Shown: positions 1-9,766 of the stretch, piece after piece
Numbering within the stretch: position 1 is the first letter of the stretch
How the letters are laid out: every line of letters starts with the position of its first letter
DNA from: Bremerella cremea
Lineage (GTDB): Bacteria > Planctomycetota > Planctomycetia > Pirellulales > Pirellulaceae
DNA length: 64,000 nt
Direction: 5' to 3'
Assembly: GCF_003335505.1 (NCBI RefSeq)
Contig: NZ_QPEX01000045.1
Span: 310,001 to 374,000 of the forward strand
Notes under the pieces: generated by a model
What the model saw: only the letters and a program-made list of their open reading frames with translations
Told to the model about the DNA's origin: nothing
Database searches by the model: none
Program-made: the position numbers and the translations under genes

Positions 1-1036
1 GGATTCGATCGGTGGTAATGTCGATCCCAAATTTTCGGCAACTGGCGTCGATGCCTGGAAATCGGCGTTTGACGAATTCAGCATCGAGATGTTCCATCGT
101 CAGATAAACATTCGGATGCCGCGTTAATTCCATTTGCGAAACGATCGCCTGCGAGACGATATCGCGCGGGGCCAGTTCGCCACGTGGATCGTAGTCGGTC
201 ATAAAACGACGACCGTTACGATCGACCAAGTAGCCTCCTTCACCTCGCACCGCCTCGGTAATCAGGCTACGGCTGCTTCCAGCGATATAAAGAACCGTCG
301 GATGGAATTGCATGAATTCCATATCGCGGGTTTCTGCTCCGGCTCGCAAGGCCATGGCAATTCCGTCGCCAGTGGCTACGCCGGGGTTGGTTGATTCGCG
401 ATATATTTGCCCCACGCCGCCCGAAGCCAAAATCGTTTGCTTGGCCCAAATCAGGGTGCGACCATGCTTCTCATCCGAAGCGAGCGCACCACGGCAGACC
501 CCGTCGTGGGTGATTAGGTCTTGGGTGAATTCGTTTTGCCAGATTTGAATGTTGGGAAGCGAACGGACCATTTCGACGACTGAGCGAATCACTTCTTTGC
601 CGGTCGCATCACCTAGTGCATGGACAATTCGATCTCGACCATGGCCACCTTCCCGCGTCAGGGCCAGACGACCATCAATCCGATCGAACTCGGTGCCCCA
701 TTGGATAAGCTCTCGAATACACTCTGGGCCTTCCTGCACCACCAGATCGACCACTTCTTTGTCGCACAAACTACCCCCGGCAGTAATCGTATCGGCGACG
801 TGATCCTCGAAGCGATCTTCTTCATCCAACACACCGGCAATGCCACCTTGAGCGTAGTTGCTATTCGATTCTTGGATCTGCTCTTTGGAAAGAATCAACG
901 CCGAGAGATCCGGATCGATTTCCAAGGCGGCCCGTAAACCGGCGATGCCCCCGCCAATGATCAGCACATCGGTGAAGTAATGGGAAACACTTTTCGGATG
1001 AAAAGGGACGAGGTATCGAGGGACGTGAGGTGCCAT
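1..1036 (-). CDS. nadB: L-aspartate oxidase, 3' end cut by window edge
   Basis: FAD-dependent oxidase that converts L-aspartate to iminoaspartate, the first step of de novo NAD synthesis with NadA. I translated the minus strand from the ATG at 1036; the frame stays open for 345 codons to the window edge, so the C-terminal third is missing. Visible family features are the dinucleotide-binding GGGIAG at residues 28-33, the NSNYAQGGIAGV segment near residues 58-69 typical of NadB, REGGHGRDRIVHALGDATG in the middle, and the EFMQFHPT motif near residue 240, followed by LITEAVRGEGG. Fumarate reductase and succinate dehydrogenase flavoproteins are related, but the SNYAQGGIA segment and the lack of a neighbouring iron-sulfur subunit favour NadB. 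The gene lies 136 bases downstream of the large membrane protein on the same strand; that gap holds no other gene I can support. Confidence 0.9.
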   Translation of the reverse strand, partial: MAPHVPRYLVPFHPKSVSHYFTDVLIIGGGIAGLRAALEIDPDLSALILSKEQIQESNSNYAQGGIAGVLDEEDRFEDHVADTITAGGSLCDKEVVDLVVQEGPECIRELIQWGTEFDRIDGRLALTREGGHGRDRIVHALGDATGKEVIRSVVEMVRSLPNIQIWQNEFTQDLITHDGVCRGALASDEKHGRTLIWAKQTILASGGVGQIYRESTNPGVATGDGIAMALRAGAETRDMEFMQFHPTVLYIAGSSRSLITEAVRGEGGYLVDRNGRRFMTDYDPRGELAPRDIVSQAIVSQMELTRHPNVYLTMEHLDAEFVKRRFPGIDASCRKFGIDITTDRI

Positions 1037-1172
1037 GCGCCTTACATGGTTGCATCGTGCATGGCAGAGAAAGCACCACCCACGTTGCCAGTGGGGTGGG
1101 GTTCGGTTCCCTGCACAGTATGCCCGGTTAGTTGAAACTCTGGGGAATTCGTTATTTTCATTAACCGAGGCT

Positions 1173-4100
1173 CTATTGAGAAGCCCCCTTGAGGTAGGCC
1201 CGATATTGCTCGAGAAACGCAGGTGGAGGCATCGTGCGCTGCGTATCTCCGGAACCACCAGCGGTGGCCTCGCGAGACTGAACGCGGCGGGTTGTGTCTG
1301 CCCCACGAGAAAGTCCCAAGCTCTGCAATGCTTCGTTTAGTTTGCGTTTGGCACCGGTATCGGAAGAGTTGGCGGCCTGTTTCATCTTTTGCCAACGCTG
1401 CATGAATCGCTGGAAATCGTCTTTGGTCCAGCCCAATTTGTCGAGCATCTCTTGATCGGGGCTCCCTTCTTGATGCTTCAGCTTATCGAGCACCATGTCG
1501 GTTGCCTTCTTGGCGTATTCCAAGTTTGCGGCATCTTCGCCTGGTTCGACGATTGGGCCGTCGTAGTTTGGTGTTGAATTGCCCGCTTCCAAGCCGCCAC
1601 CTTGCGGGATGGCCGAATTGCCAGGACCGCTTCCATTTTGCTTCGGATCCGATTTTTGTTGTTGGGAATCTTGCGGGCCTTCTTTCGAGGAAGCGCCATT
1701 TTCGCCAGGCTTCTCTCCTCCAGGTGCTTGCGAAGTCTGCGATCCTTGCCCTTGCTCTTTTCCGCTGGAGCCGGTTTGCTGCTCGGCTTGGGGGCCGTCG
1801 CCACCTTCCTGGCCGGTTTCTCCCATGCCTTGCTGATTGGCGACACCCGCTCCTTCGTCCCCAGCACTCGTGCTGCCGGCACTGTCGTTTCCGGCTTGCT
1901 TGGCAGGCTGTCCACCACCAGGGCCGCCGCCACCACTTTCATCTCCTTGTTGATCCCCCTTGCTTTGCGATTGCTTGTTGCTGTTGGAAGGAGATTTTGC
2001 AGTCTCGCCTTGCTCACCCTTTTTGCCGTCTTCGGAATGGGTATCGTTCTTACGCTGCTTGTTGCTTCGGTCGGCGCTCGATTCGGGACTTCCCTTGTCT
2101 CCTTCGTTTCCTTCGTTACCAGCCCCAGAGTCGCCGTTGTCTCCAACCCCTTTGTCGCCGGGGCGTTCCGATTCGTTCGACAGCTTAGTGTCGGTATCTT
2201 TGTTGACCGCACCACCCTTGTTCTTGCCGGACCCCTCTTCGTTATTCTGCGTGTTTCGCTCGGCCGCTTCTCCTTCGTTATTATCTTTGGTGCCGGGCTG
2301 ACCGTCTTGCTTTTCCTGATCAGTTGCGTTCTGGCCATCCGCCGATTTCTCTGGCTTGGTTCCATTGTCGACGCCCGTTCCATCCGGCTTCATCCCATCT
2401 TGCTGTCCATTCGAGCCATCTTCGCTTTCGCTCTTGCCCGAGCCCTGGTTCTTTTGATCGGGCTGGCCCATGTTTTGGTTCTCGGAGCCTTTGCCGGCGT
2501 TGTCTTGCTTGGCCTGATCGGATGGTCTCTGTTCGCCGTTAGGTTCGCCACCGTTAGTTTGGGAAGCGTTCTGCGGGGAATCGCCGTCCTGGTTGGTTTG
2601 CTCAGGGTTCGCTTGTGGCTCAGCCCCAGGCTTTTGGCCACCAGCGTTTTGTTGCTGCTGTTTCTCTTTCAGATACTCCTGCAATTGCTCGAAGGCATCA
2701 CCATCTTGCGAACCATCGGAAGCGATGGGATCTGGCTTCCGCTCGACGGTGGAGTTTTCGTTAGGCTGAGTCGAAGCATCTCCTTTTTGGAGTTCTCCCG
2801 ACTTGTTCGGATCGCCTGGCTTACCGTTCCCCTTGCCACTGGGGCTTCCTGCTTGATCCGATTGATTTTGTGCGCGGTTCTGATCGTCTGAAGAAGTCGA
2901 TCCCTTGCCTCCTTGGCCGCCAGAGCCTTTGGACTGCGATTCTTGGCCATCCTCTTGTTGCTCGGAACCGGAAGACCCACCTTCACCCATTTGCGACTGA
3001 CCATCTTGCGGTTCACCCTCTTGGTTGCCTTCCTGAGAATCGGCACCTTCGCCAGGTTGTTGCTGTTGGTCTTGCTGCTGCTCACCGTCTTGAGGCTTGG
3101 CAGAACCGGTACTTCCTTTGCCCGATTCCTCTTGGCTTTGCGAATCGTTTTCGCCTTCCTGCGGCTGGTCGTTCTTGCCTTTCACGCCATCCTGACCGGA
3201 ATTGCTCTGCGAACCATCCTCTCCCTTAGCATCTTCGCCTCCTTCCGATTTTGGATCTTCCTCCGACATTTCTCCCTTGTCGCCAGCTTGATCTTGCTTG
3301 CCTTGACTGCCGGAGTTGTCAGCTTGCTGGTCGGAGTTCTTTTCTCCTTCGGCGTTGTTTCCTCCTTCAGCGTTGTTTTCATTCGCTTGACCGGGCTGCG
3401 AATTGTCTTGCCCGGCTCCCTTAACCGGAGCGACAATCCGCACGGTAAGCGGGCGAGTTTCAGCCGTGTTGGGCTTCAATTTACCGTCAAAGTCAGTCCG
3501 CGTATCTTCAGTGACACCAACCAGCTTAACGACATCCCCTTCCGCCAAACCATGCTTAGTCGGCACGAAGTCCCAAGCTTCCATCGCCTGTCCCGTTTTC
3601 GGTTCGCTGAGAATGGCTTCATTGAACAGCGATTTACCGTTTTGCTTGGCGACCACGCGAATTTGGCGAATACCGAAATCCGGGTCGATCGCTCTCAGCT
3701 TGGTACGTAGCGATTGGTTTGCAGGGACTTCCACTTCGAAAGCCCTGGGCTCAATCCACTCGACCTCCGGTGGCAAATCTCGCTGCACATCAATGTGATA
3801 GAGCACCGGGTGCGGGTTCATCACACCATCTTCCGTGCGAAAGCGGACCTGGTACGAACGAAACTTGCCTGTGGTTCCCGCTTGGTTAAGCTCCAAAGGA
3901 AAGCGAACCCAGGCCTTATTCGGTGCCTCGGTATCGACTTTCATGGGAATGGTATTGAGCGTGACGACAGGGCCACCTTCGATTGGATCGAACTCGATAT
4001 ATGCCTTTTGAATCGGACGGTTGGCAACCGCCCGTAGCGTAACCATCGTCCCTTCGATCGCCCGAATATGGCCATCCCCTTCTTGCTCACGTCCGGGCTC

Positions 4101-5066
4101 ACGGGTGTAAGCGGGGAAGTCGTAGCGTAGCGAGGCAATGTCGATGGAGGGAGCTTCAAGCGTGATCACGTCGTAATCACGTGTGACCGCGTCGCCTGCT
4201 TCGATGCGATAGGTCAGGTCTTGCTGGATGCCCGACTCCGAGGTTTTCAAGAGCGTCCGAAATGAAAAACCATCGTCGCCCACTTCCAGGGGCATCGTCT
4301 GATCAACCAATTGGCCATCTTTGGTCGAATAGACGACGTTCAATTTGTCGGACGAAGCGAAATCGTAAATCTTGGCGGTGATCTCCAGGCTTTCGCCTTG
4401 GTAAATGGAAGTCGAGCCAGGCTTAACATCTTCAATCTTCACGCGCGATGGGCGAGCGATCTCTTGCCACGGGAGCAACACCCGAGCAACCGTTTGCAGA
4501 GGGTCTTTCGGTGAGAGAACTTTATACAGCCCAAACAAAATCGCCAGCGCCGCCAAGACATAGCCGATTCGAATGGCTTTGGTGTAGTCGACCAGATGTT
4601 CTAACTTGAGCGACGAAACATCGGAGGCCGCCTGAGTTTCTACCGCATCGAGAACCGCTTTACGCGTCCCTTGCTGATTTTGGCTGAGAAACAAAAAGTT
4701 AAGCAGGCTGTTTTTAAGGGTAGGCTGTCCTTGCTCGATGATCCTGGCAGCATAGAGCGGATTGATCGAATGAAAGAGCAGGGGGACGACATAGATCCAC
4801 AAGAAAGCGACTGCCGCCCCGACATAAACCAGAAAAGCGGCCAGCCGAGCCCAAAATCCCAGGCCAATCACCCAATGGTCGATCAGAGCCAGCGTCAGCA
4901 AAAAGAGCAGCGATCCAGCAGCAAAGAGTAACAAGCCAGCGGCTAGTTCGGCCAGCTTCACACTACGCCGGGTACTGTTGATCTTCCGGCGAATGAAGTC
5001 TTGCCCGCCCGATGGTGTAGGACGCGATTCAGCCGGTTTCAGGGTGCTTGGAGCGTCAGTGGACAT
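1173..5066 (-). CDS. Large membrane protein with very long acidic low-complexity region (DUF4175-like)
   Basis: Predicted inner-membrane protein of 1297 residues, function unknown. The start is taken at the ATG at 5066 (MSTDAPSTLK) rather than further upstream, because a GAGAAG stretch precedes it and the extra N-terminal residues look non-coding. Three hydrophobic segments lie near residues 38-60, 65-90 and 165-185, followed by beta-rich extracytoplasmic domains to about residue 550. Residues ~553-1163 are extremely rich in Gln, Ser, Gly, Asn, Asp, Glu and Lys with no hydrophobic core. A short conserved-looking helical domain (LGWTKDDFQRFMQRW) closes the protein. The N-terminal architecture resembles the DUF4175-type planctomycete proteins often found near MoxR/VWA genes, but no such genes are visible here. 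The family assignment is from memory of the architecture and is tentative; the coding call itself is strong. Confidence 0.85.
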   Translation of the reverse strand: MSTDAPSTLKPAESRPTPSGGQDFIRRKINSTRRSVKLAELAAGLLLFAAGSLLFLLTLALIDHWVIGLGFWARLAAFLVYVGAAVAFLWIYVVPLLFHSINPLYAARIIEQGQPTLKNSLLNFLFLSQNQQGTRKAVLDAVETQAASDVSSLKLEHLVDYTKAIRIGYVLAALAILFGLYKVLSPKDPLQTVARVLLPWQEIARPSRVKIEDVKPGSTSIYQGESLEITAKIYDFASSDKLNVVYSTKDGQLVDQTMPLEVGDDGFSFRTLLKTSESGIQQDLTYRIEAGDAVTRDYDVITLEAPSIDIASLRYDFPAYTREPGREQEGDGHIRAIEGTMVTLRAVANRPIQKAYIEFDPIEGGPVVTLNTIPMKVDTEAPNKAWVRFPLELNQAGTTGKFRSYQVRFRTEDGVMNPHPVLYHIDVQRDLPPEVEWIEPRAFEVEVPANQSLRTKLRAIDPDFGIRQIRVVAKQNGKSLFNEAILSEPKTGQAMEAWDFVPTKHGLAEGDVVKLVGVTEDTRTDFDGKLKPNTAETRPLTVRIVAPVKGAGQDNSQPGQANENNAEGGNNAEGEKNSDQQADNSGSQGKQDQAGDKGEMSEEDPKSEGGEDAKGEDGSQSNSGQDGVKGKNDQPQEGENDSQSQEESGKGSTGSAKPQDGEQQQDQQQQPGEGADSQEGNQEGEPQDGQSQMGEGGSSGSEQQEDGQESQSKGSGGQGGKGSTSSDDQNRAQNQSDQAGSPSGKGNGKPGDPNKSGELQKGDASTQPNENSTVERKPDPIASDGSQDGDAFEQLQEYLKEKQQQQNAGGQKPGAEPQANPEQTNQDGDSPQNASQTNGGEPNGEQRPSDQAKQDNAGKGSENQNMGQPDQKNQGSGKSESEDGSNGQQDGMKPDGTGVDNGTKPEKSADGQNATDQEKQDGQPGTKDNNEGEAAERNTQNNEEGSGKNKGGAVNKDTDTKLSNESERPGDKGVGDNGDSGAGNEGNEGDKGSPESSADRSNKQRKNDTHSEDGKKGEQGETAKSPSNSNKQSQSKGDQQGDESGGGGPGGGQPAKQAGNDSAGSTSAGDEGAGVANQQGMGETGQEGGDGPQAEQQTGSSGKEQGQGSQTSQAPGGEKPGENGASSKEGPQDSQQQKSDPKQNGSGPGNSAIPQGGGLEAGNSTPNYDGPIVEPGEDAANLEYAKKATDMVLDKLKHQEGSPDQEMLDKLGWTKDDFQRFMQRWQKMKQAANSSDTGAKRKLNEALQSLGLSRGADTTRRVQSREATAGGSGDTQRTMPPPAFLEQYRAYLKGASQ

Positions 5067-5146
5067 GAATGCTTCTCGGCGATTGCCACGGGAGCGCCGC
5101 ATTGAGTAACAATGCGCGCACAATGAGGAAAAGTAGGAACCTACCT

Positions 5147-5152
5147 ATTATA
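5147..5152 (-). promoter_or_regulatory. Candidate -10 element (TATAAT) for the large membrane protein gene
   Basis: A perfect TATAAT on the minus strand in the context CTTATAATAGG, about 80 bases upstream of the ATG at 5066. No good TTGACA-like hexamer sits 16-18 bases further upstream, so only the -10 is supported. Confidence 0.35.
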
Positions 5153-5293
5153 AGAGACGATTCCCAGAAGGCAGCCTTTTTGCAGTAATTTGGGCATTCT
5201 AGCCCGTTTACTGGGAGTTTTTACCGAGATAATCGGTACGATTCGAGGTCTGCGACACCTGGCCGGCAATCCCCCTCAAATAGGCAAAAAACA

Positions 5294-6688
5294 CTACCGT
5301 TGCAGCGGCAAGGTTTTGGCGGTGGCAAAGAACTCGCGCAGCTGCTGCTGTTCGGCAATCGAGAGTTGGCTACCGTCAACGTAAACTTCGTCGATCCGGG
5401 CCAGCTTTCGCAGGTAAGGCAAATCGCTTGAGCTGATGGGGGTGTTGAAGAGGGCCACGCCCCGCAGGTTGGGGAGCGTCGCTAACTTGGTAAGCTTTTC
5501 GCCGGAAACCTGCGTATTGCTTAGGTCGATCCACTCTAATGTCTTGATCTTGGCCAAATGATCGAGCACATCTCCGTCGAGCTTGGTATCGTTGAGGTGA
5601 ATCTCGCGTAGACCAGGCAAACAACCGAGTTCCGCAATACCGCTATTGGTGACATCGGTATTATTCAACCGCAGTACGTGCAGTTGATTAAGCGACTTCA
5701 ACTGCGAGAGGCCACGATCGGTTGGCTTAGCAAACGAAAGATCAAGCGTTTCCAACTGAGGGAAGTTGCTGACTGAAGTAAGAAATTGATCGCCAGCCAT
5801 TGTATTGCTGAGATCTAAGTTTTGCAACTTGGAAGCCGGGCTAGGCATCGAGCAAGGAGCATCCGCAAATGTTGATTTGGCCACGGATAGCTCTTCCACA
5901 TTGGGCATGGCGGCTAGTTGAGCCAACCCGGTCATCGACAATTTCGTTCCTTCAAAGCGGATGGCAATCAGGCTTGTTATTTGCGAAACCTGGCTGGCGA
6001 CTTCGTCATTTATCTTTTCCCCTTGCAGCGAGAGCTTATCGAGATTCGGAAAGTCACCCTGCTGCAAATACCACGGCCCGCTTAAATCGGCATCCGAGAC
6101 CTTGAGTGTCGACAATCGCGGGAGACGCTTGAGGTAATGAAAGCTTTGTTGGGTAACCGGCAGCGTCTCTAGCTCGATATGCTCGAGGTTTTGCAGTTCT
6201 TCCAAGTACCAAATGCCATGGTCAGATACCTTGGTTTCGGCAATACGTATCGCTTGAAGGCTGGGAATTTCAGCCACCGTAGACATGCCGCTGTCGTCTA
6301 AGCTTTTATCAAGTTGCAATTCAGACAACTGCGAAAGCTGACGCAAGCAATTTCGTACTTTGCCGGCAGAGGGGGTGTTGTGTAGGGCCAGCAATTTCAC
6401 CGACGGAAGCTGCAGCAACAACTCCCAGTGCGAGTCTTGCATTTTCGCTCCATCCACTCGAATGCAGCCGTACTCTGGCCAATTGACAATCTCGTCGGAA
6501 AGCGAAGCGCCATAACCGAACAGGCAACCTCCTTGTTCCAACGTGTTGACAATCCGATCCAATTCTGGATCGACGGCACCGCCGATGCCAGCAGGAATCG
6601 GCGGCATTCCAGGAGGCTGAGCGACAGCCATGCCAACCACGCTCAGAGAAGCCAGAACCGTCACGAAAGCAAGATAACTGTGCCGCAT
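5294..6688 (-). CDS. Exported leucine-rich-repeat protein (LRR-1)
   Basis: A 464-residue exported protein built almost entirely of leucine-rich repeats, presumably a binding scaffold outside the cytoplasmic membrane; ligand unknown. The N-terminus is a classic signal peptide (short basic start, hydrophobic core, AVAQ cleavage region near residue 23). A perfect AGGAGG lies 8 bases before the ATG at 6688, the strongest ribosome-binding site in the window. From about residue 85 to the end there are roughly 23-residue repeats with LxxLxLxxT/NxI/Vxxx spacing, such as LHVLRLNNTDVTNSGIAEL. It shares the WYLEEL landmark with the four LRR proteins that follow but lacks their YESPEI N-terminal block, so it is the most divergent member. 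Internalin-type or RNase-inhibitor-like LRR folds are both possible; nothing indicates a catalytic domain. Confidence 0.85.
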   Translation of the reverse strand: MRHSYLAFVTVLASLSVVGMAVAQPPGMPPIPAGIGGAVDPELDRIVNTLEQGGCLFGYGASLSDEIVNWPEYGCIRVDGAKMQDSHWELLLQLPSVKLLALHNTPSAGKVRNCLRQLSQLSELQLDKSLDDSGMSTVAEIPSLQAIRIAETKVSDHGIWYLEELQNLEHIELETLPVTQQSFHYLKRLPRLSTLKVSDADLSGPWYLQQGDFPNLDKLSLQGEKINDEVASQVSQITSLIAIRFEGTKLSMTGLAQLAAMPNVEELSVAKSTFADAPCSMPSPASKLQNLDLSNTMAGDQFLTSVSNFPQLETLDLSFAKPTDRGLSQLKSLNQLHVLRLNNTDVTNSGIAELGCLPGLREIHLNDTKLDGDVLDHLAKIKTLEWIDLSNTQVSGEKLTKLATLPNLRGVALFNTPISSSDLPYLRKLARIDEVYVDGSQLSIAEQQQLREFFATAKTLPLQR

Positions 6689-6905
6689 TGAAAACCCTCC
6701 TGACCGATCGGGAACGACCGATGTAACATTTCCCGATTTGTCCGTCCTTGTACATTCCCCAGATGTAGTAACTCATTGAACGTCAGAAGCAGGGAAAGTT
6801 CAATATCGGAAGGTGCTTTACCGTCAGATTTCGGCGAACCTCTTCGTTACTGCTCAAAAAAGTTGGCACACCGAACCCCCAAACGCATCGCGAAGGATCA
6901 TTCAC

Positions 6906-7991
6906 TCAATTACCGAGCGGGGCAATGATTCGCAGGTTGGGCAACTTCTCGCTTAACCAATCGATGCCTGCCTGGGTGACGTCGGTATTACGCAGATGCA
7001 AAGTTTCCAACCGTTGGGCGTCGCGTAGGTTCTCTAGTCCTTTATCCGTGATCGGCGTGAGGTGAAGATAAAGGTAATTCAGCGACTTTAGTTTGCTCAG
7101 CGGAAGCATCGCGGCGTCGATTAGGTTCGATTTGGAAATGGCCACATGCTGTACTTTTTCCAGCCCTTCGAAAGCATCGAAGTTATCCGCCGGAAATTCG
7201 CAGTTATGCAGATTTAAATGCTCTACCCCGCTAAGCTTACGAAACAGCTGCATGTCTGCGGACTGGAACGTGGCGTTGGATAGGGTAAGCGTTTTTAGCT
7301 TGGATAAGCTGGCTAGTGATTGCAGCGTACGACCAGGAATATTACCCAGGCTGATCGATAAGGTATGCAGCTCGCGCAGGTTTTCGATTCCGTTTAACGA
7401 GACATCTTGGGCGTTGTCGTCGTAAATCGACAATTGCGACAACTTCGGCAACCGCGCCAAGTAACTGAAATAGTCGCCAGAGTCGGCATCGACCTTAATC
7501 GAGAGTTGTTCGAGATGGGTGAGTTCTTCCAGGTACCACAACCCCACCGGCGTAAACTGTTTGCCATCGAGTTGCAACGAAATCAAATTGGAGAAGCGAG
7601 CAATTTGCATCAGGTCTTCGTCGGTTGCTTTTCCGAAAACATGCAAATGCTCGAGTTCGCTTAATTGAGTCAAAACGTTCCAAGTTCGCGGGCTCAACTC
7701 AAAGCCTGCCCCTAGCCATAACCGCTCGACACGTGGCAAAGACAGCAACGCCTGAAGATTTTCGTCGTTCGCGCGAGTACCGTAGAGATTGACGTAATAG
7801 GTCGTCTGCTCTTCGTAATTCTCGTAGAAATCGACGTGGGCCCCATTTTTTTGCAGCAACTCAACTGCCCGCCGGATCTCGGGGGATTCGTAATTGCGAT
7901 CATCAGCTAGTAAACCGGTAAGGTTTCCGCCGCACAAACCAAGAACCACCCCTGCGATTAGCAATCGAATCTTGAATTGCAGTAAGAACAT
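6906..7991 (-). CDS. Exported leucine-rich-repeat protein (LRR-2, YESPEI family)
   Basis: A 361-residue exported LRR protein. I use the ATG at 7991 (MFLLQFKIRL) because AAGGA lies 9 bases upstream and a signal peptide then begins at once; the frame is open 16 codons further upstream but without such a site. After cleavage near LLADD the mature protein opens with NYESPEIRRAVELLQKNGA, a block shared almost word for word with LRR-3 and LRR-4. The rest consists of LRR units of ~23 residues, with the landmark LWYLEEL in the middle and a final ITDKGL...VTQAGIDWL...LRIIAPLGN. Function is unknown. It is transcribed away from the altronate-dehydratase gene across a ~175-base divergent intergenic region. 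Confidence 0.85.
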   Translation of the reverse strand: MFLLQFKIRLLIAGVVLGLCGGNLTGLLADDRNYESPEIRRAVELLQKNGAHVDFYENYEEQTTYYVNLYGTRANDENLQALLSLPRVERLWLGAGFELSPRTWNVLTQLSELEHLHVFGKATDEDLMQIARFSNLISLQLDGKQFTPVGLWYLEELTHLEQLSIKVDADSGDYFSYLARLPKLSQLSIYDDNAQDVSLNGIENLRELHTLSISLGNIPGRTLQSLASLSKLKTLTLSNATFQSADMQLFRKLSGVEHLNLHNCEFPADNFDAFEGLEKVQHVAISKSNLIDAAMLPLSKLKSLNYLYLHLTPITDKGLENLRDAQRLETLHLRNTDVTQAGIDWLSEKLPNLRIIAPLGN

Positions 7992-8167
7992 CAAGGGTTC
8001 CTTCAAAGGAGGCGGGGGGCCAAGGGCCGATTTCCGCACGGCAGCGAATCCGATACCATGCGGGTGTCAGCGTTAATCGCTGAAATCACAACAATTTCTG
8101 CATATCCCGATCGGCGATCGGCTGTCGTCACATCCAGATCGTCGTTTTCAATTATAAGGTAAATGGT

Positions 8168-9724
8168 ATGGCAGACGAGCAAATTTCTGCCCAACTCGTC
8201 GTGCTGGACGCCTCGGACAACGTCGCGGTCGCCCGCACTAATATCGCCGCAGGCACGCCCTTGACCTGCGGGGGTGCCGATTTCGCGGCCCTAGATCCTG
8301 TTCCAGCTGGCCATAAAATCTCAGTTCGCCCCATTAAACGTGGCGAGGCGGTTAAAAAATATGGGCAGATCATCGGCCAGGCAACCAGCGATACCCGGCC
8401 GGGCGAGCACGTCCATAGCCACAACTTGGCAATCGTCGATGTCCACGCCGATTATGCCGCTTGTTCTCAGATTCCCGATCCTCCGGCCCCCATTACCGAT
8501 CGGACCTTTGAAGGCTACGTACGAGCCAACGGCAAGGTCGGCACGCGGAACTATCTGGCCGTAATCAGCACGGTGAACTGCTCGGCCAGTGTCGCGAAGT
8601 TCATTGCCCAGCGATTTCCGCCGGAAGAATTGGCGAAATACCCCAACATCGATGGAGTGATCGCTTTCAAGCACGAGGCGGGCTGCGCCATGCAGTACCA
8701 AGGGGACGCCCATCATACGCTTAATCGCTTGATGGCCGGTATCGCCAGGCATCCCAATGTGGGTGGCTTTCTTCTGGTTGGCCTGGGCTGCGAAACGGGG
8801 GCGATGGGTTACTTGCTGCAGGAACAAAATCTGGTGCAGATCGAAGGGGTAGGGGGGCCAGACCGACCAGGCCCGCTCGTCCTTTCGATGCAAGACATGG
8901 GTGGCACGTTGAAGACCGTCGAAGCTGGCATCGCGCAGGTTTCTCAGATGCTTCCCCAGGTCAACGATGTTCGCCGACAAACGGTTTCGGCCAGTCATTT
9001 ATGCGTAGGGCTCGAATGTGGCGGAAGCGATGGTAACTCAGGAGTTACCGCCAACCCGGCACTTGGAATTGCCAGCGACCGAATTGTCGCTTGCGGCGGA
9101 ACCGCAATTCTGAGCGAAACTTCCGAAGTCTACGGAGCCGAGCACTTACTCACCCGACGTGCCGTCAGCCCTCAGGTCGCCGATAAACTGGTGGAAAGGA
9201 TCGAGTGGTGGAAGCATTACGTCTCGCTGTTCGGTGCGCAGCTAGATAACAATCCATCGCCAGGGAACAAAGCGGGCGGCTTGACCACTATCGCAGAGAA
9301 GTCCTTAGGGGCGGTCGCGAAAGCGGGCAGCACGGCTTTGGTTGATGTTTATCAATATGCCGAACCGGTAGAAGCCAAGGGCCTGGTCTTTATGGATACG
9401 CCAGGCTACGACCCAGCCAGTGTCACCGGCATGGTGGCTGGTGGAGCGAACGTGGTTTGCTTTACGACCGGGCGAGGAAGCTGTTTCGGTTGCAAGCCAA
9501 CCCCTTCGATCAAGATCGCCACGAACACCCCGATGTACGATCGCATGCTGCCTGACATGGACATAAATGCCGGCAGCGTTCTCGAAGGGGAATCGATCAC
9601 TTCCGCCGGCGAACGCATTTTCGAGGAAATCCTCGCGGTTGCCAGCGGCAAGCCAACCAAGAGCGAACAGCAGAATATCGGCGACGAAGAGTTCGTGCCT
9701 TGGCTGGTTGGCCCCACGCTGTAA
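8168..9724 (+). CDS. uxaA: Altronate dehydratase family protein (UxaA-type)
   Basis: Cytoplasmic sugar-acid dehydratase of 518 residues, expected to remove water from an aldonate/uronate-derived acid such as altronate to give 2-keto-3-deoxygluconate. An N-terminal SAF domain (about residues 10-85) is followed by the GD_AH dehydratase domain. Recognisable signatures are GKVGTRNYLAVISTVNCS near residue 120, ECGGSDGNSGVTANPALG near 283, a Cys-rich CFTTGRGSCFGC near 430-440, and KIATNTPMYDRM. UxaA is normally 490-520 residues, so this looks complete. AAGGT precedes the ATG. The neighbours are LRR and bactofilin-like genes and not uronate catabolism genes, so the exact substrate is open; galactarate dehydratase and sulfolactate lyase are relatives. 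The gene symbol denotes the family only. Confidence 0.8.
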   Translation: MADEQISAQLVVLDASDNVAVARTNIAAGTPLTCGGADFAALDPVPAGHKISVRPIKRGEAVKKYGQIIGQATSDTRPGEHVHSHNLAIVDVHADYAACSQIPDPPAPITDRTFEGYVRANGKVGTRNYLAVISTVNCSASVAKFIAQRFPPEELAKYPNIDGVIAFKHEAGCAMQYQGDAHHTLNRLMAGIARHPNVGGFLLVGLGCETGAMGYLLQEQNLVQIEGVGGPDRPGPLVLSMQDMGGTLKTVEAGIAQVSQMLPQVNDVRRQTVSASHLCVGLECGGSDGNSGVTANPALGIASDRIVACGGTAILSETSEVYGAEHLLTRRAVSPQVADKLVERIEWWKHYVSLFGAQLDNNPSPGNKAGGLTTIAEKSLGAVAKAGSTALVDVYQYAEPVEAKGLVFMDTPGYDPASVTGMVAGGANVVCFTTGRGSCFGCKPTPSIKIATNTPMYDRMLPDMDINAGSVLEGESITSAGERIFEEILAVASGKPTKSEQQNIGDEEFVPWLVGPTL

Positions 9725-9766
9725 GCTCGGCTGGTTGCTTTGCAATTTCCTCAGCGGCGATCTACG

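Noticed and set aside
1478..2383. 301-codon minus-strand frame inside the same low-complexity region
   Set aside because: It is a shifted reading of the real gene, with a Lys/Arg/Thr/Ala composition expected from the repetitive codons.
1602..2891. 429-codon plus-strand open frame opposite the large membrane protein
   Set aside because: It lies entirely antisense to the biased low-complexity region; its Leu/Arg/Val/Phe composition is the mirror of Gln/Ser/Gly/Asp codons and it has no recognisable domain or ribosome-binding site.
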